Assembly (NCBI RefSeq): GCF_018449435.1
Contig: NZ_JAHCMU010000001.1
Location: forward strand, 124,001 to 188,000
Source: Flagellimonas sp. 389
Lineage (GTDB): Bacteria; Bacteroidota; Bacteroidia; Flavobacteriales; Flavobacteriaceae
DNA: 64,000 bases
Direction of reading: 5' to 3'
Of this stretch, positions 43,182 through 51,970 are shown in pieces; within the stretch, counting starts at the first letter, position 1, and every line of letters begins with the position of its first letter. The position numbers and the translations under genes are program-made. The notes beneath the pieces were generated by a model. It saw nothing but the letters and a program-made list of their open reading frames with translations, was not told where the DNA came from and searched no databases.

Positions 43182-43463
43182 CTACTTGTTCAAAAAAATG
43201 ATTGAAGCAAAAATGATAGATAATAGAATATATAACCCCCAAACTTTCCAGCCATTTTTGGCCATAAATGACAAAACCAATAGTAGGGCCCACAGTAAAA
43301 AGGAAGTATATGCCGTGGTTATTATTAAACCTCCCTTTTCCGTTAGGAGACTCCCAAGTGCATTATGGGCAAAAATGGTAACCAAATAACCTCCTAAAAT
43401 ACCCGCACTGATCTTTAAAAAACGTTGCCCCGTGCTCGATAAGTGTTTTTTATTTGCTGGCAT
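43182..43463 (-). CDS. Small membrane protein, DUF3649-like (iron-uptake cluster)
   Basis: A 93-residue protein with three predicted helices: KISAGILGGYLVTIFAHNALG, TTAYTSFLLWALLLVLSFMA and VWGLYILLSIIFASIIFL. The first helix, with its GGY and AHNA pattern, resembles DUF3649 proteins found beside PepSY and siderophore-receptor genes in other bacteria. It overlaps neither neighbour but is one base after the 105-aa gene and 28 bases before the large PepSY gene. Function unknown; an accessory to chelate reduction or transport is inferred from context. Confidence 0.65.
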   Translation of the reverse strand: MPANKKHLSSTGQRFLKISAGILGGYLVTIFAHNALGSLLTEKGGLIITTAYTSFLLWALLLVLSFMAKNGWKVWGLYILLSIIFASIIFLNK

Positions 43464-43464
43464 T

Positions 43465-43782
43465 TTACATGAGATTTTCCATTACTATAATTACCAGGCT
43501 CAAACCCGCAAAGAGATACACATATTTTTGATTTAAAGGCAGCAGGGTAATTATTAATCCTAAGGCAAGCATTACCGTTATCATGAATATGACCAAAGCT
43601 GTGGCAAAATCAAATTGGACAGTAAATATTAAAATAGAAAGCAAAAAAACAATGTAAGCCACTACCCTAGTTAACACTGGTTTTTGCCGTGCTGTTATTC
43701 CAACGAAATTTAAAAATTGTGGAAAATGCTTCGATTTTGCATAGAGCAATAAACTACCTATAAATACAAGTATTACACCCAC
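43465..43782 (-). CDS. Small membrane protein, DUF3325-like (iron-uptake cluster)
   Basis: A 105-residue protein with about four helices (MGVILVFIGSLLLYAKS, VVAYIVFLLSILIFTVQF, TALVIFMITVMLALGLIITLL, YVYLFAGLSLVIIVMENLM). The ten-residue AKSKHFPQFL segment after the first helix resembles DUF3325 proteins, which accompany DUF3649 and PepSY proteins. It is the first gene of the second iron unit, 50 bases downstream of an exact copy of the Fur-like sequence also found before the receptor gene. Confidence 0.65.
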   Translation of the reverse strand: MGVILVFIGSLLLYAKSKHFPQFLNFVGITARQKPVLTRVVAYIVFLLSILIFTVQFDFATALVIFMITVMLALGLIITLLPLNQKYVYLFAGLSLVIIVMENLM

Positions 43783-43831
43783 GCTTTTTAGTTTTTGGTG
43801 TATCTAAAAATTATGCTCACAAACATACTTA

Positions 43832-43854
43832 TTATTTTTAATAATTCTAAATAA
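43832..43854 (-). promoter_or_regulatory. Fur-like operator before the DUF3325-DUF3649-PepSY unit
   Basis: A 23-base sequence identical, in inverted orientation, to 41160-41182. It contains the 7-1-7 motif TTAGAATTATTAAAA on the minus strand. A shared operator ties both iron units to one regulator, probably Fur. Confidence 0.6.
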
Positions 43855-43985
43855 AAATTGCTGAGCATTAAAAGATAAGCGTTGTTCAGTTATAAAAAAT
43901 TAACAGTATTCAAGACGAATTTCTGCTACACAAATCAATGTTCCCATTCGGAATATTTGTAATTTTCGAGTAAAGAAAACCTTCC

Positions 43986-45167
43986 ATGCAACACCACATA
44001 CTTGTTAACATCTGTGCTATTTTTGGGGTGGCAACAGTCGTTATAATAATCTGTAAATTTTTAAAAATCAGATATATTATTGGCTATTTGATAACGGGAG
44101 TACTTCTTAGCCCAAACACCAGCCAGTATTTTGCCGATATGGAAGAAGTAGATGTCTATGCAGAGATTGGCATTATATTACTGCTCTTTACGGTAGGGTT
44201 GGAATTTTCATTCAGCAACTTAAAGAAAATCCAGAAATATGTTTTGGGTGGTGGAAGTGCCCAAGTTTTTTTCACCATTATATTGACCGCCGCACTTATT
44301 TGGCTATTGATGCGCCCAAGTGTAGAAGAAAGTATTTTTTGGGGATTCTTGTATGCTCTAAGTAGCACGGCAATTGTTGTAAAGACCTTGCAGGATAGAA
44401 ATAAGATTACCACCCCACACGGTAAATTCATTCTGGCGGTATTGTTGTTTCAAGATATTATGATCGTACCGTTGATGCTTTTTACACCAATTTTAGCGGG
44501 TGCTGGTGACGATCCCCTGACCGCTTTGTTATGGTTGCTTGGCAAACTGGTCTTAATGGGCGGTATTGCTTATGTTTTGGCTAGGTTTGTCATTCCTTTT
44601 TTCTTAAAAACGGTGATGAAAGTACAAAGCCAAGAAGTGTTTTTAATTGCCACTGTTTTTATTGTAACGGGCATTGCACTGCTTACGGAACAATTAGGAC
44701 TATCACTGGCCCTAGGTGCTTTTATCGCCGGATTGATCATTGCCGAGACAGACTACAACCATATGGCCATATCTTGCTTTTTGCCTTTTCGATATGTATT
44801 CATGAGTTTCTTTTTTATCTCTATGGGAATGCTTTTGAACTATGAAATATTTCTTACGGATTTAGGTTGGATCGTTTTCTGGACCTTATTTGCTTTTGCA
44901 GTGAAAGCTATTGCCGGAATCTTGGCCGTAAAAGTCATGAAATTGGATTGGAAAACCGCCATAGCTGTTGGGTTTTCAATTGCTCAAATAGGGGAATTTT
45001 CCTTTGTGTTGGCACAAAGTGGTTTGGAATACGAACTTATAAGTGCCACAAATTATCAAATATTTTTAGCGGTATCCATTATCCTCATGTCATTGACCCC
45101 CTTCATTGTCGGTAACGCAGAAAAAATACAGCCAGCTTTGTTAAAATTAAAATCTAAAAATGCCTAG
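43986..45167 (+). CDS. Kef-type cation:proton antiporter, membrane domain only
   Basis: CPA2-family antiporter of 393 residues with 11-13 helices. The family blocks are clear: GYLITGVLLSPN at 32-43, IGIILLLFTVGLEFS at 62-76, SSTAIVVKTLQD at about 126 and GLSLALGAFIAGLIIAETDY at about 240. It lacks the C-terminal TrkA-N NAD-binding domain of KefB/KefC, so it would not be gated by NADH or glutathione directly. The next gene, a glutaredoxin-like protein, overlaps it by eight bases. That coupling suggests a thiol-redox link of the porter. Confidence 0.88.
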   Translation: MQHHILVNICAIFGVATVVIIICKFLKIRYIIGYLITGVLLSPNTSQYFADMEEVDVYAEIGIILLLFTVGLEFSFSNLKKIQKYVLGGGSAQVFFTIILTAALIWLLMRPSVEESIFWGFLYALSSTAIVVKTLQDRNKITTPHGKFILAVLLFQDIMIVPLMLFTPILAGAGDDPLTALLWLLGKLVLMGGIAYVLARFVIPFFLKTVMKVQSQEVFLIATVFIVTGIALLTEQLGLSLALGAFIAGLIIAETDYNHMAISCFLPFRYVFMSFFFISMGMLLNYEIFLTDLGWIVFWTLFAFAVKAIAGILAVKVMKLDWKTAIAVGFSIAQIGEFSFVLAQSGLEYELISATNYQIFLAVSIILMSLTPFIVGNAEKIQPALLKLKSKNA

Positions 45168-45411
45168 TCTAAAACTATACGGAACCGATTGGTGTATGAA
45201 ATCTTCCGCCTTGCGAAACTATATGCAGTCAAAATGGATAACATTCGAGGACTTCAATGTAGAAACCGATAAGGAAGCTGAAGAAACTGTTCGCTCATTG
45301 TATGATGGCAAATTAAAATTCCCCACTGTAACCTACGGGCCCGAATTTATTAAAAATCCAAGCGTACAAGAACTCTCTGCATTTCTAGCAAAAAATGGGA
45401 TTTCAGACTAA
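45160..45411 (+). CDS. Glutaredoxin-like monothiol protein
   Basis: An 83-residue thioredoxin-fold protein. It starts SLKLYGTDWCMKSSALRNYM; the active site is C-M-K-S with a single cysteine (C12 by my count). A cis-proline block follows in KFPTVTYGPEF, and the C-terminal helix is SVQELSAFLAKNG. The resemblance is to mycoredoxin/NrdH-type small glutaredoxins that normally have CxxC; only the first Cys is kept here. A one-cysteine protein can form mixed disulfides or bind an iron-sulfur cluster. It overlaps the antiporter gene by eight bases. Confidence 0.85.
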   Translation: MPSLKLYGTDWCMKSSALRNYMQSKWITFEDFNVETDKEAEETVRSLYDGKLKFPTVTYGPEFIKNPSVQELSAFLAKNGISD

Positions 45412-45449
45412 TGCTATCAAATCCTAAGAGTAAACAATTCATGAAATAA

Positions 45450-47885
45450 TCACAATCTGGACTTCTCAGAATCGGCCCCTGTTTTTGTTTTTGCATCCCT
45501 CACTTTCTTATTGCCAAAAGGATAAGAATACGCAACTCGGAAAATCTGGGAAAAACCGGATTCCGGCCTATACCTTACATTGAACATATCCCCAAAAGCT
45601 TCCCTAGTGAGTGTGCCTACACGGGAATGTATATCAAACGTCCTGAAAATGTCGTTTACCGAAAATTGAAAACTACTTCCATTTTTAAATTCTTTTTTCA
45701 GACCTGCATTTAAAACACCAAAACCAAAAACTTTACCACTTCCGTTAAAGTGACGAGAAGTATACCAACCCGATAGCTCCAAAGAGAAATTCTTTGGGAA
45801 ACGCATGGTTTGGTTTCCATTGAAGTTAAAGTGTATGTAATCATGAGTGATTTTTTCATCCGTATGCGATAATTTGAATTCACGAACTCCCAAAGTACCA
45901 TTAAGATTCATACTCCACCAATGGGTAAAACGAATAGGGATATTGGTCTGTACATCTATACTTCGCTGATAATCCATGTTTACCGGTGCTATAACCGCTA
46001 CATTGCTCTGTGCGTTACGGGTAATTTGAAAACGGGAAATTGGATTTTTCTCATTTGAAGCCAATATCGAAATGCTAAATGATTTGTTATTGTAGGTAAG
46101 GGCAATATTGTCCGTAATTGCCGGAAGCAATTGTGGGTTCCCACTAAATACGGAAGTAGGACTATTGTAAATCAAAAACGAGGCCAAATCTGCATAGTCG
46201 GGTCGTGTAATACGTTTGTTGTAGGCCAGATTTAATGCTGTAGTATCCGAGAAAGAATGGGTCAAGAATACCGAAGGGAAAAGTCTTCCAAAGCTACGGT
46301 TCAATGTAGTATCATCAAAATTCTGGTCCCAATACTCGTAGCGCAGTCCAACTTGACCCTTTAGCTTTTTATTAAATTCGTAGTCGGCAAGGGAATACAT
46401 GGCACCTATTCTTTCTTCATTTTCGATACTACTTATAAAACGATCATCGGCTACAAACTCATCGCCTTGTAAAATTTCGATACGGGCATCATTCACCGTT
46501 TTGGACAATGACCCTTTTACTCCGGCTTCTATCGATAAATTTTCGTTTGCGATGTGTTTGTAATCCAATTGTACTACTCCCACATTGATATCGGTTTCAT
46601 TAACCCCGCGGTTGCCTCGATTATAGATTTCATTGTCAGGCTGAAAAGGATTTCCATTTTCATCCAGATACGAACTATCTACTCTGTTGGGCCTTTGGTT
46701 ATTGTAATTGATATAATCTGCGGTAATAGCCAAGGTATTTGCATCGGTCTTCTTTTCGTAATAGGCAGAGGCATTGACATTTTTCAACCTACCATTGGCA
46801 TTCAACCTTATAAGAGCTTCTAAAAAAGGGTCATCTACAAAATCATACAATCCCCTATTGCGAACTACACTCATTGATCCTGATTGATTGTACAACAGAT
46901 TTGCTCCAAAAGAGGATTTTTCCGAAAGTTGAAGATCATACCCTAAATTAATATTATGGTTTCGGTTGATCTGTTGTGTACGATTGGTGAAATCAATACT
47001 CGTATTACCACCTAAAGCGGGAATTTCTGTGGTGCCAACCCCTCTGAAACCTGAAAAGGTATCATCATATGAAAAGGTATACGAACCAAATACACTAGCA
47101 CGTTCACCACCATAATTAAGAGAAAGTCCTGTGGTCTGCTTTTCCCCTTCCCCATAACCAGCACTTAGATTTAGGTTTCCACGGATGCCAAGATTTTCGT
47201 TTTTTGCCATGACAATATTAATGATTCCTGCATTGCCATCTAAATCATATCGTGCGGAAGGATTGGTCAACAATTCTATTTTCTCTATATTATCGGCACT
47301 CATTCCGTTGAGCATCGTAATCAAATCAGCAGTTGGAATCCGTTGTGCTTTGCCATTGATCATAATAAGCGTACCGCTCTTTCCATTAAGGGAAAAACTG
47401 TTGTTCTGCAGGTCTAAAATAACACCGGGAGAACGCTCCAATAATTGCAGCGCCGTACTGCCTTTCGTCAAAATACTTTGTTGAACGTTGACGACACTGC
47501 CCTCTTGGGTACGCTCAATAAATCTACGCTGCCCGGTAACCTCAACACCTTGTAACAAGGTAACTTCTTCTGTCAATGCAATGGCAGGAAAATGTTTCTT
47601 CAAATTGGCATTTGAAAGAACAAAGGGTTCAGAATTCCATGTTTGAAAGGATAAAAGAGAAACACGAAGGAAGTATGTGCCTTCTTTATTGAACTCAATT
47701 TCAAACAGACCATCATCATTGGTAATGGTACCGGTTTGCATGATAGAGTCAAGGATACTGTGCACCATGACATTGGCATATGCAATTGGATTGCCATCAG
47801 CATCCGTGACAGAACCCGATACTTGCCCGAACATCATTTTTGAACATCCTAAAAAAAGAAAAATGGAAATGCAATACAACTTCAT
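45450..47885 (-). CDS. Outer-membrane beta-barrel protein with CarboxypepD_reg domain (TonB-receptor-like)
   Basis: I start it at ATG 47885 (MKLYCISIFLFLGCSKMMFGQ), which gives a proper signal peptide. A longer frame begins at 47954 but has no signal. After the signal comes a CarboxypepD_reg domain (SGSVTDADGNPIAYANVMV). A plug-like domain follows (LLERSPGVILDLQNNSFSLNGK and IEKIELLTNPSARYDLDGN), with the barrel in the rest. The pattern matches OMP_b-brl_3 proteins, relatives of TonB receptors without a clear TonB box. The last residues (TKTGADSEKSRL) are polar, so the barrel ends before them. It is divergent from a LytS/LytTR pair that probably regulates it. Confidence 0.88.
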   Translation of the reverse strand: MKLYCISIFLFLGCSKMMFGQVSGSVTDADGNPIAYANVMVHSILDSIMQTGTITNDDGLFEIEFNKEGTYFLRVSLLSFQTWNSEPFVLSNANLKKHFPAIALTEEVTLLQGVEVTGQRRFIERTQEGSVVNVQQSILTKGSTALQLLERSPGVILDLQNNSFSLNGKSGTLIMINGKAQRIPTADLITMLNGMSADNIEKIELLTNPSARYDLDGNAGIINIVMAKNENLGIRGNLNLSAGYGEGEKQTTGLSLNYGGERASVFGSYTFSYDDTFSGFRGVGTTEIPALGGNTSIDFTNRTQQINRNHNINLGYDLQLSEKSSFGANLLYNQSGSMSVVRNRGLYDFVDDPFLEALIRLNANGRLKNVNASAYYEKKTDANTLAITADYINYNNQRPNRVDSSYLDENGNPFQPDNEIYNRGNRGVNETDINVGVVQLDYKHIANENLSIEAGVKGSLSKTVNDARIEILQGDEFVADDRFISSIENEERIGAMYSLADYEFNKKLKGQVGLRYEYWDQNFDDTTLNRSFGRLFPSVFLTHSFSDTTALNLAYNKRITRPDYADLASFLIYNSPTSVFSGNPQLLPAITDNIALTYNNKSFSISILASNEKNPISRFQITRNAQSNVAVIAPVNMDYQRSIDVQTNIPIRFTHWWSMNLNGTLGVREFKLSHTDEKITHDYIHFNFNGNQTMRFPKNFSLELSGWYTSRHFNGSGKVFGFGVLNAGLKKEFKNGSSFQFSVNDIFRTFDIHSRVGTLTREAFGDMFNVRYRPESGFSQIFRVAYSYPFGNKKVRDAKTKTGADSEKSRL

Positions 47886-48133
47886 TTGTTTGGGTTTGAA
47901 TGCAAGTAGCATCAATCTGTAGTATCTTAAAAAAGAGAATGACCAAGAGGGCATTTATAGGTATCACAGGAAGAAATAGTTGTTTTTTGTACTGATTTGC
48001 ATCGATACCAACTATCAAATGTATTTGGTCAATAAAAACTCACCTGACGTCAAGTTGGAAAGGACGGTATTTCATAAAGAAAGTTTATCGTTGTACCTTG
48101 TTATTTACAACCCATTAATTCTCAAAGAAAACT

Positions 48134-49258
48134 ATGCCCACAAATGCTATCTGGGTCTTTTTAGAACGTTATAAGCTGCATCATGTGCTGTTTTGGGCAG
48201 GATACCATTTTGCATGGTGGACCTTGTTTTCGGGCAGTATAAACGAAGTATTGGAATCACTCACAAAACCCCACGCAATCGTAAAGTATCTTGGTTATGT
48301 GGTATACCAAGCGGTTGGCGTCTATTTTTGTTTATATGTCCTTATTCCCAAATTATTACAAAAGGAGAAGTACCTTGCCTTCTTTCTTTCAACTATCGCC
48401 GTGATTTTGTTGATGTCTACCGCTATTACCGGAAATTACTTTGTTGCGGCGACCATAGCAAATGTGAATGTATATGAACTCTTCAACATTGCGCCCGCTA
48501 CTCCTTTTAGTATTTTTAGATATAGTGCATTTTCATCCTGTATAGCAGCCACGACATTGGGCTTGAGCATTAAATTGGCTAAAATCTGGATAGTCGCCCA
48601 AAAGCGGCAACAAGTATTGGAAAAAGAGAAGTTGGAAACCGAGCTAAAATTTCTAAAATCACAATTCAATCCCCATTTTTTGTTCAATACGATTAATTCC
48701 ATTTTTGTATTGATCAATAAGAATCCGAAAATGGCATCCGATTCCTTGGTGAAATTTTCCAATCTGCTTCGGTACCAACTATACGATTGCAACAGTCCTA
48801 AAATTCCCCTTAAAAAAGAACTAGCTTACATTGAAAGCTTTATCGAATTGGAAAGTCTGCGACAAAATCAAAATTTTGAGCTAAAGGTCCATATTCCTGA
48901 ATTGGAAGAGAGTTTGGCCATCGCTCCTTTTATTTTATTACCTTTTATAGAAAATGCCTTCAAACATTTATCAGAAGACCAGAAACTCAAAAAATGGATT
49001 CGTTTGAATATTGTTTTAGAAGATGGAAAATTACAATTTGTACTAGAGAACAGTGCAAATTTTGAGTTACGGCATACTTTACCAAATGGAGTGGCGTACG
49101 GAGGATTGGGGTTACAAAACGTAAAACGACGATTGGCAATTATCTACCCCAACGAACATATTCTTATCATCACCAAGACAAAGGATACACATACCATAAA
49201 ACTACAGTTGCAATTGGAAGAAGAAACATCCATATCATTAACAAAAGTAAGCGGATGA
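48134..49258 (+). CDS. LytS-type sensor histidine kinase
   Basis: Membrane kinase with four N-terminal helices (about 15-150: LFWAGYHFAWWTLFSG, VVYQAVGVYFCLYVLIP, YLAFFLSTIAVILLMSTAIT, SSCIAATTLGLSIKLAKIWIV). A short coiled coil (QQVLEKEKLETELKFLKSQ) leads to the His_kinase domain with phospho-acceptor H181 in NPHFLFN. The ATPase part has PFILLPFIENAFKH and GGLGLQNVKRRL. No extracellular sensor domain is visible. Its last four bases overlap the start of the LytTR regulator gene. Confidence 0.93.
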   Translation: MPTNAIWVFLERYKLHHVLFWAGYHFAWWTLFSGSINEVLESLTKPHAIVKYLGYVVYQAVGVYFCLYVLIPKLLQKEKYLAFFLSTIAVILLMSTAITGNYFVAATIANVNVYELFNIAPATPFSIFRYSAFSSCIAATTLGLSIKLAKIWIVAQKRQQVLEKEKLETELKFLKSQFNPHFLFNTINSIFVLINKNPKMASDSLVKFSNLLRYQLYDCNSPKIPLKKELAYIESFIELESLRQNQNFELKVHIPELEESLAIAPFILLPFIENAFKHLSEDQKLKKWIRLNIVLEDGKLQFVLENSANFELRHTLPNGVAYGGLGLQNVKRRLAIIYPNEHILIITKTKDTHTIKLQLQLEEETSISLTKVSG

Positions 49259-49983
49259 TGAACTGTATCGTTATAGATGATGAACCGTTGGCACGAGAGT
49301 GCATTGTCAATTATATTGACCAAGTTGATTTTATGCAATGTGTTGGCACTGGTATTTCTGCACTTGATATTCCTCAATTATTAGGAAGTTTCGAGGTCGA
49401 TGTATTATTTTTGGATGTGCAGATGCCCATGATGAACGGGCTAGAGTATTTAAGGTCCAATCCTAAACCTCCAACGACCATCTTGACCACCGCTTTCCCC
49501 AATTATGCCATTCAGGGGTTTGATTTAAATGTATTGGACTATCTACTCAAACCCATTTCGTTCAGTCGTTTTTTTACAGCAGCGACCAAGGCCAAACAGC
49601 AAATGGAACTCTTGCAAAAGCAGCAAACTACCATAATCAAAGAAGAGGAGCGCACCTGTTTTTTTGTTAAGTGTGATGGGAAATATGAAAAGATCTATCA
49701 TAATGCCATTCTTTTTGTGCAGGCCTTGCAAAACTATGTAATCATCCAGACAGATAAACGAAAATATATAAGCTTGTTATCCCTCAAAAACGTAATCGAA
49801 AGGTTAGACCCCAATGCCTTTTTACAGGTACACAAATCGTACATTATTGCTTTGGATAAAATTGAAGGAGTAGCCCAACATGAGATACAAATCAGGTCAC
49901 ATAAAATTCCTTTAAGTCGTAATTACAAGAAAGAAGTGCTCCCTAAGATTTTGGGCGACAATTTGTGGAACGGTAAGGTTTAA
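49255..49983 (+). CDS. LytTR-family response regulator
   Basis: A receiver domain (about 1-120) with phospho-acceptor D54 in VLFLDVQMPMMNG, acidic pocket IDDE and lysine in DYLLKPIS. A LytTR DNA-binding domain follows (about 135-240) with FFVKCDGKYEKI, NYVIIQTDKRKYISLLSLKNVIERL and FLQVHKSYIIAL. It forms a two-component pair with the preceding kinase and overlaps its stop by four bases. The neighbouring barrel protein is a likely target. Confidence 0.94.
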   Translation: MMNCIVIDDEPLARECIVNYIDQVDFMQCVGTGISALDIPQLLGSFEVDVLFLDVQMPMMNGLEYLRSNPKPPTTILTTAFPNYAIQGFDLNVLDYLLKPISFSRFFTAATKAKQQMELLQKQQTTIIKEEERTCFFVKCDGKYEKIYHNAILFVQALQNYVIIQTDKRKYISLLSLKNVIERLDPNAFLQVHKSYIIALDKIEGVAQHEIQIRSHKIPLSRNYKKEVLPKILGDNLWNGKV

Positions 49984-50100
49984 TATAATTCTCCCAAGAA
50001 GTCATGTGCCAATTATCAAAATGATTTTATGAGCTAAAATTGTCCTAACTCTTAATTGATGACTAAGCTTCTTTCATAGTCGTTTTTTTGAACTATTGGG

Positions 50101-50247
50101 TTAAGAATTCAATTCATCTGACAATAAAATTATCAACTCCTCTACATCTTCCCTCTCTAAAACTATAAAATCGGGATGATTTCGTATAGCACTCCGATGT
50201 ATGAGTTTTAAAAATGAATGTTCAAGGGGCAGCGCCGTATTTATTAT
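50101..50247 (-). pseudogene. Possible gene remnant (48-codon open frame)
   Basis: An open frame between two stops with no ATG. It encodes a protein-like C-terminus, including LKLIHRSAIRNHPDFIVLER followed by EDVEELIILLSDELNS. The charged helix-like ending resembles real protein rather than noise. No family was recognised. It may be the tail of a lost gene. Confidence 0.25.
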
Positions 50248-50301
50248 TTATATGGCCGTAATTTCCCGCTTAAACCTTTTTCCAAAAAAAAATTATGTTA
50301 G

Positions 50302-50526
50302 GTGACTCTTGATAGATGGGTTATTTATGGAAACGATACTATTCCATTTTCGGGTTATCTAAAGGAAGTCATTGATCAGCAACTCACAAATGTTAAAAAA
50401 GCCACCCACCGAGGTACGATCCCGGTGAAATGAATTCTTAACGTTTCCGGTTACGATGGGTGTGCTGATTTTTGTTTAAGGATAAAGGGTGAATTCTTGG
50501 ATTTAACTCTTCTTTATCTCATCTAA
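50302..50526 (+). pseudogene. Possible pseudogene with an in-frame TGA
   Basis: From a GTG at 50302 the frame reads VTLDRWVIYGNDTIPFSGYL and continues for 43 codons to VK. After a TGA at 50431-50433 it goes on in the same frame with ILNVSGYDGCADFCLRIKGE for about 30 codons to TAA at 50524-50526. Both halves look protein-like, so a single nonsense mutation in a small gene is plausible. No homologue is known to me and the start is poor. Confidence 0.35.
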
Positions 50527-50678
50527 TCAGACACCATCAGATTGATAAGGTCACATATTTCTTAAAAAAAATCAATTCTTTCAATTATACTATTTAAACC
50601 GGGTTTGAGCTCGTAAAGTTTAGCTTTATTTCATTGGAATTGATGGATATGCCATATCTTAGAATTTGAGGTATTGGA

Positions 50679-50697
50679 TATCGTTTATTTGAACTTT
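50679..50697 (-). repeat. Strip repeat, copy 1 (exact inverted match to copy 4)
   Basis: The minus strand reads AAAGTTCAAATAAACGATA, identical over 19 bases to plus-strand 52771-52789. It lies just past the Yip1-like gene and marks the left edge of the accessory strip. Confidence 0.6.
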
Positions 50698-50716
50698 ATT
50701 ATCTGTTTTCATATTA

Positions 50717-51391
50717 CTAATCTTTCATAAATATTCTTACCAACAAATAAGAGACCGAAATTAAAGGTAATAATGAAATCAAAAGATATACGATATATTG
50801 ATTCCGACTTGCACTTTTCGTTTTTCGCAGCCCCCTATTTATTAGAATTGTATTCCAAACGTAAAGTGGAGTTATTCCAAAAAGCATAAAACCAGCAATC
50901 ATTTGAAACATTACACTAGGAGCGGTCAATTGCCCCAAATAAAATATCGCCCTGCCAAGTAATATTATCATTAAAACAGATAGAGAAGCTATGAGCAGGG
51001 GCGCTGATGACCAGGTCAATACTTTAATGACCTCACTCCAACTAAAATTTCTATTTGATAGTTTTCCATACATTTTCATAAGACATGCTAATACAAAACA
51101 AATAGTGATTCCCATTGATCCCCCAACACCTAATACTAAACCTAAAGTTAGTAGCATTTCATTAGTGCTCGAAAACTTAAACAAATGCATTTTTCTTAAT
51201 ATAAATGCACATGGGACTATCCCACTGCTAATGAAGAATAGCAATGTCCATTTCCAATTGTTCTTTTTCTTAAGAACTGATTCAAAAGTACTGTCTGGAT
51301 ATCGCCAAATAGTTTGTATATGCTTCAATAGAAAGTTGAATTTGTTTATATGAATGTGAGAACACCGCTCATCCTTTATTTGAACTTTCAT
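50717..51391 (-). CDS. Yip1-domain-like membrane protein
   Basis: A 224-residue protein with a soluble N-terminus (about 45 residues) and five predicted helices (WTLLFFISSGIVPCAFIL, LTLGLVLGVGGSMGITICFVL, APLLIASLSVLMIILLG, MFQMIAGFMLFGITPLYVW, YIVYLLISLLPLISVSYLLV). The GVGGSMGI and SSAPLL segments are the pattern of bacterial Yip1/YIF1-like proteins. The role is unknown. Its first codons (MKVQIKD) coincide with one copy of the repeat family of this strip, so the repeat may have supplied the present start. Confidence 0.6.
   Translation of the reverse strand: MKVQIKDERCSHIHINKFNFLLKHIQTIWRYPDSTFESVLKKKNNWKWTLLFFISSGIVPCAFILRKMHLFKFSSTNEMLLTLGLVLGVGGSMGITICFVLACLMKMYGKLSNRNFSWSEVIKVLTWSSAPLLIASLSVLMIILLGRAIFYLGQLTAPSVMFQMIAGFMLFGITPLYVWNTILINRGLRKTKSASRNQYIVYLLISLLPLISVSYLLVRIFMKD
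51371..51390 (-). repeat. Strip repeat, copy 2 (inside the Yip1-like start)
   Basis: The minus strand reads GAAAGTTCAAATAAAGGATG around 51371-51389, differing from copy 1 by one base in the core (AAAGGAT against AAACGAT). It overlaps codons 1-7 of the Yip1-like gene. Confidence 0.5.
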
Positions 51392-51565
51392 GTATCCATC
51401 TTAGGATCTCTATAAGATTCGATCAAAAGTTTAAAATCAACAATGTTGTTGTAAACTACTTGTCCTGGAATGGATTTCAGCAAATTTCCTAATTCATTCT
51501 TCATATGCCTATAGTTCTCAGAGCAATCGTTTAATTATACTTTATGATTTTAGGCTTTTTTAATA

Positions 51566-51967
51566 TTAAATAACCTCAAATGAGTCTTGGCCTAATATGA
51601 TGTGCTCTCTTACTACAATATCCAAAAGCCCACCAGCTTTTATCATACTGTTAGTAAATTCAATATCCGCTTTACTTGGCTTTGGGTCGCCCGATGGGTG
51701 ATTATGGCACAAAACGATTTCATCACAATCTTTGGCTATTGCCATTCTGAAGAGTTGTGGGGGTCTAATTATGTTCCTATTTGCTATTCCTATAGTAACC
51801 AATTCTATGTAAGCAATGTTATTCTGCTTATCAAACCCAATTGACCAAAAATATTCCTTAGCCCTGCTTATCTTGTTATTGCGAAACAATATTTTTTGCA
51901 TAATTCGGGCTATGTCGTAAGTGTCCGACACATGCTTGTCCTCATCTTTTGGCAATCTAATAATCAT
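51566..51967 (-). CDS. RadC-like JAB domain protein (domain only)
   Basis: A 133-residue RadC/JAB (MPN+) protein. The metal motif LCHNHPSGDPKPSKAD contains HxHx(7)D-type ligands. The preceding EYFWSIGFDKQNNIAYIELVTIGI block is the usual RadC central strand pair. The helix-hairpin-helix domain of full RadC (about 220 aa) is missing. Such short forms are frequent on genomic islands and mobile elements, where their role is not settled. It starts three bases after a small ORF and is flanked by two ATCGTTTAATTATAYTTTA sequences (51526 and 51966). Confidence 0.85.
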   Translation of the reverse strand: MIIRLPKDEDKHVSDTYDIARIMQKILFRNNKISRAKEYFWSIGFDKQNNIAYIELVTIGIANRNIIRPPQLFRMAIAKDCDEIVLCHNHPSGDPKPSKADIEFTNSMIKAGGLLDIVVREHIILGQDSFEVI

Positions 51968-51970
51968 CGT

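Larger units (their letters stand above)
49984..50716. other. Gene-poor stretch with decayed frames and repeat copies
   Basis: A 733-base gap. It holds two protein-like frames without good starts (entered separately at 50101-50247 and 50302-50526), a degenerate repeat copy at 50080-50094, and an exact repeat copy at 50679-50697. I found no RNA gene. The composition suggests past insertion and decay. Confidence 0.5.

Noticed and set aside
45450..47954. Longer start of the 45-kb barrel protein at 47954
   Set aside because: The added 23 residues would sit before the signal peptide, while the ATG at 47885 gives a normal secretion signal.
48000..48133. TGACGTCA-like palindrome upstream of the LytS gene
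   Set aside because: It lacks the four-base spacer of the CRP/FNR boxes and no TAnnTTTG element stands at 33 bp.
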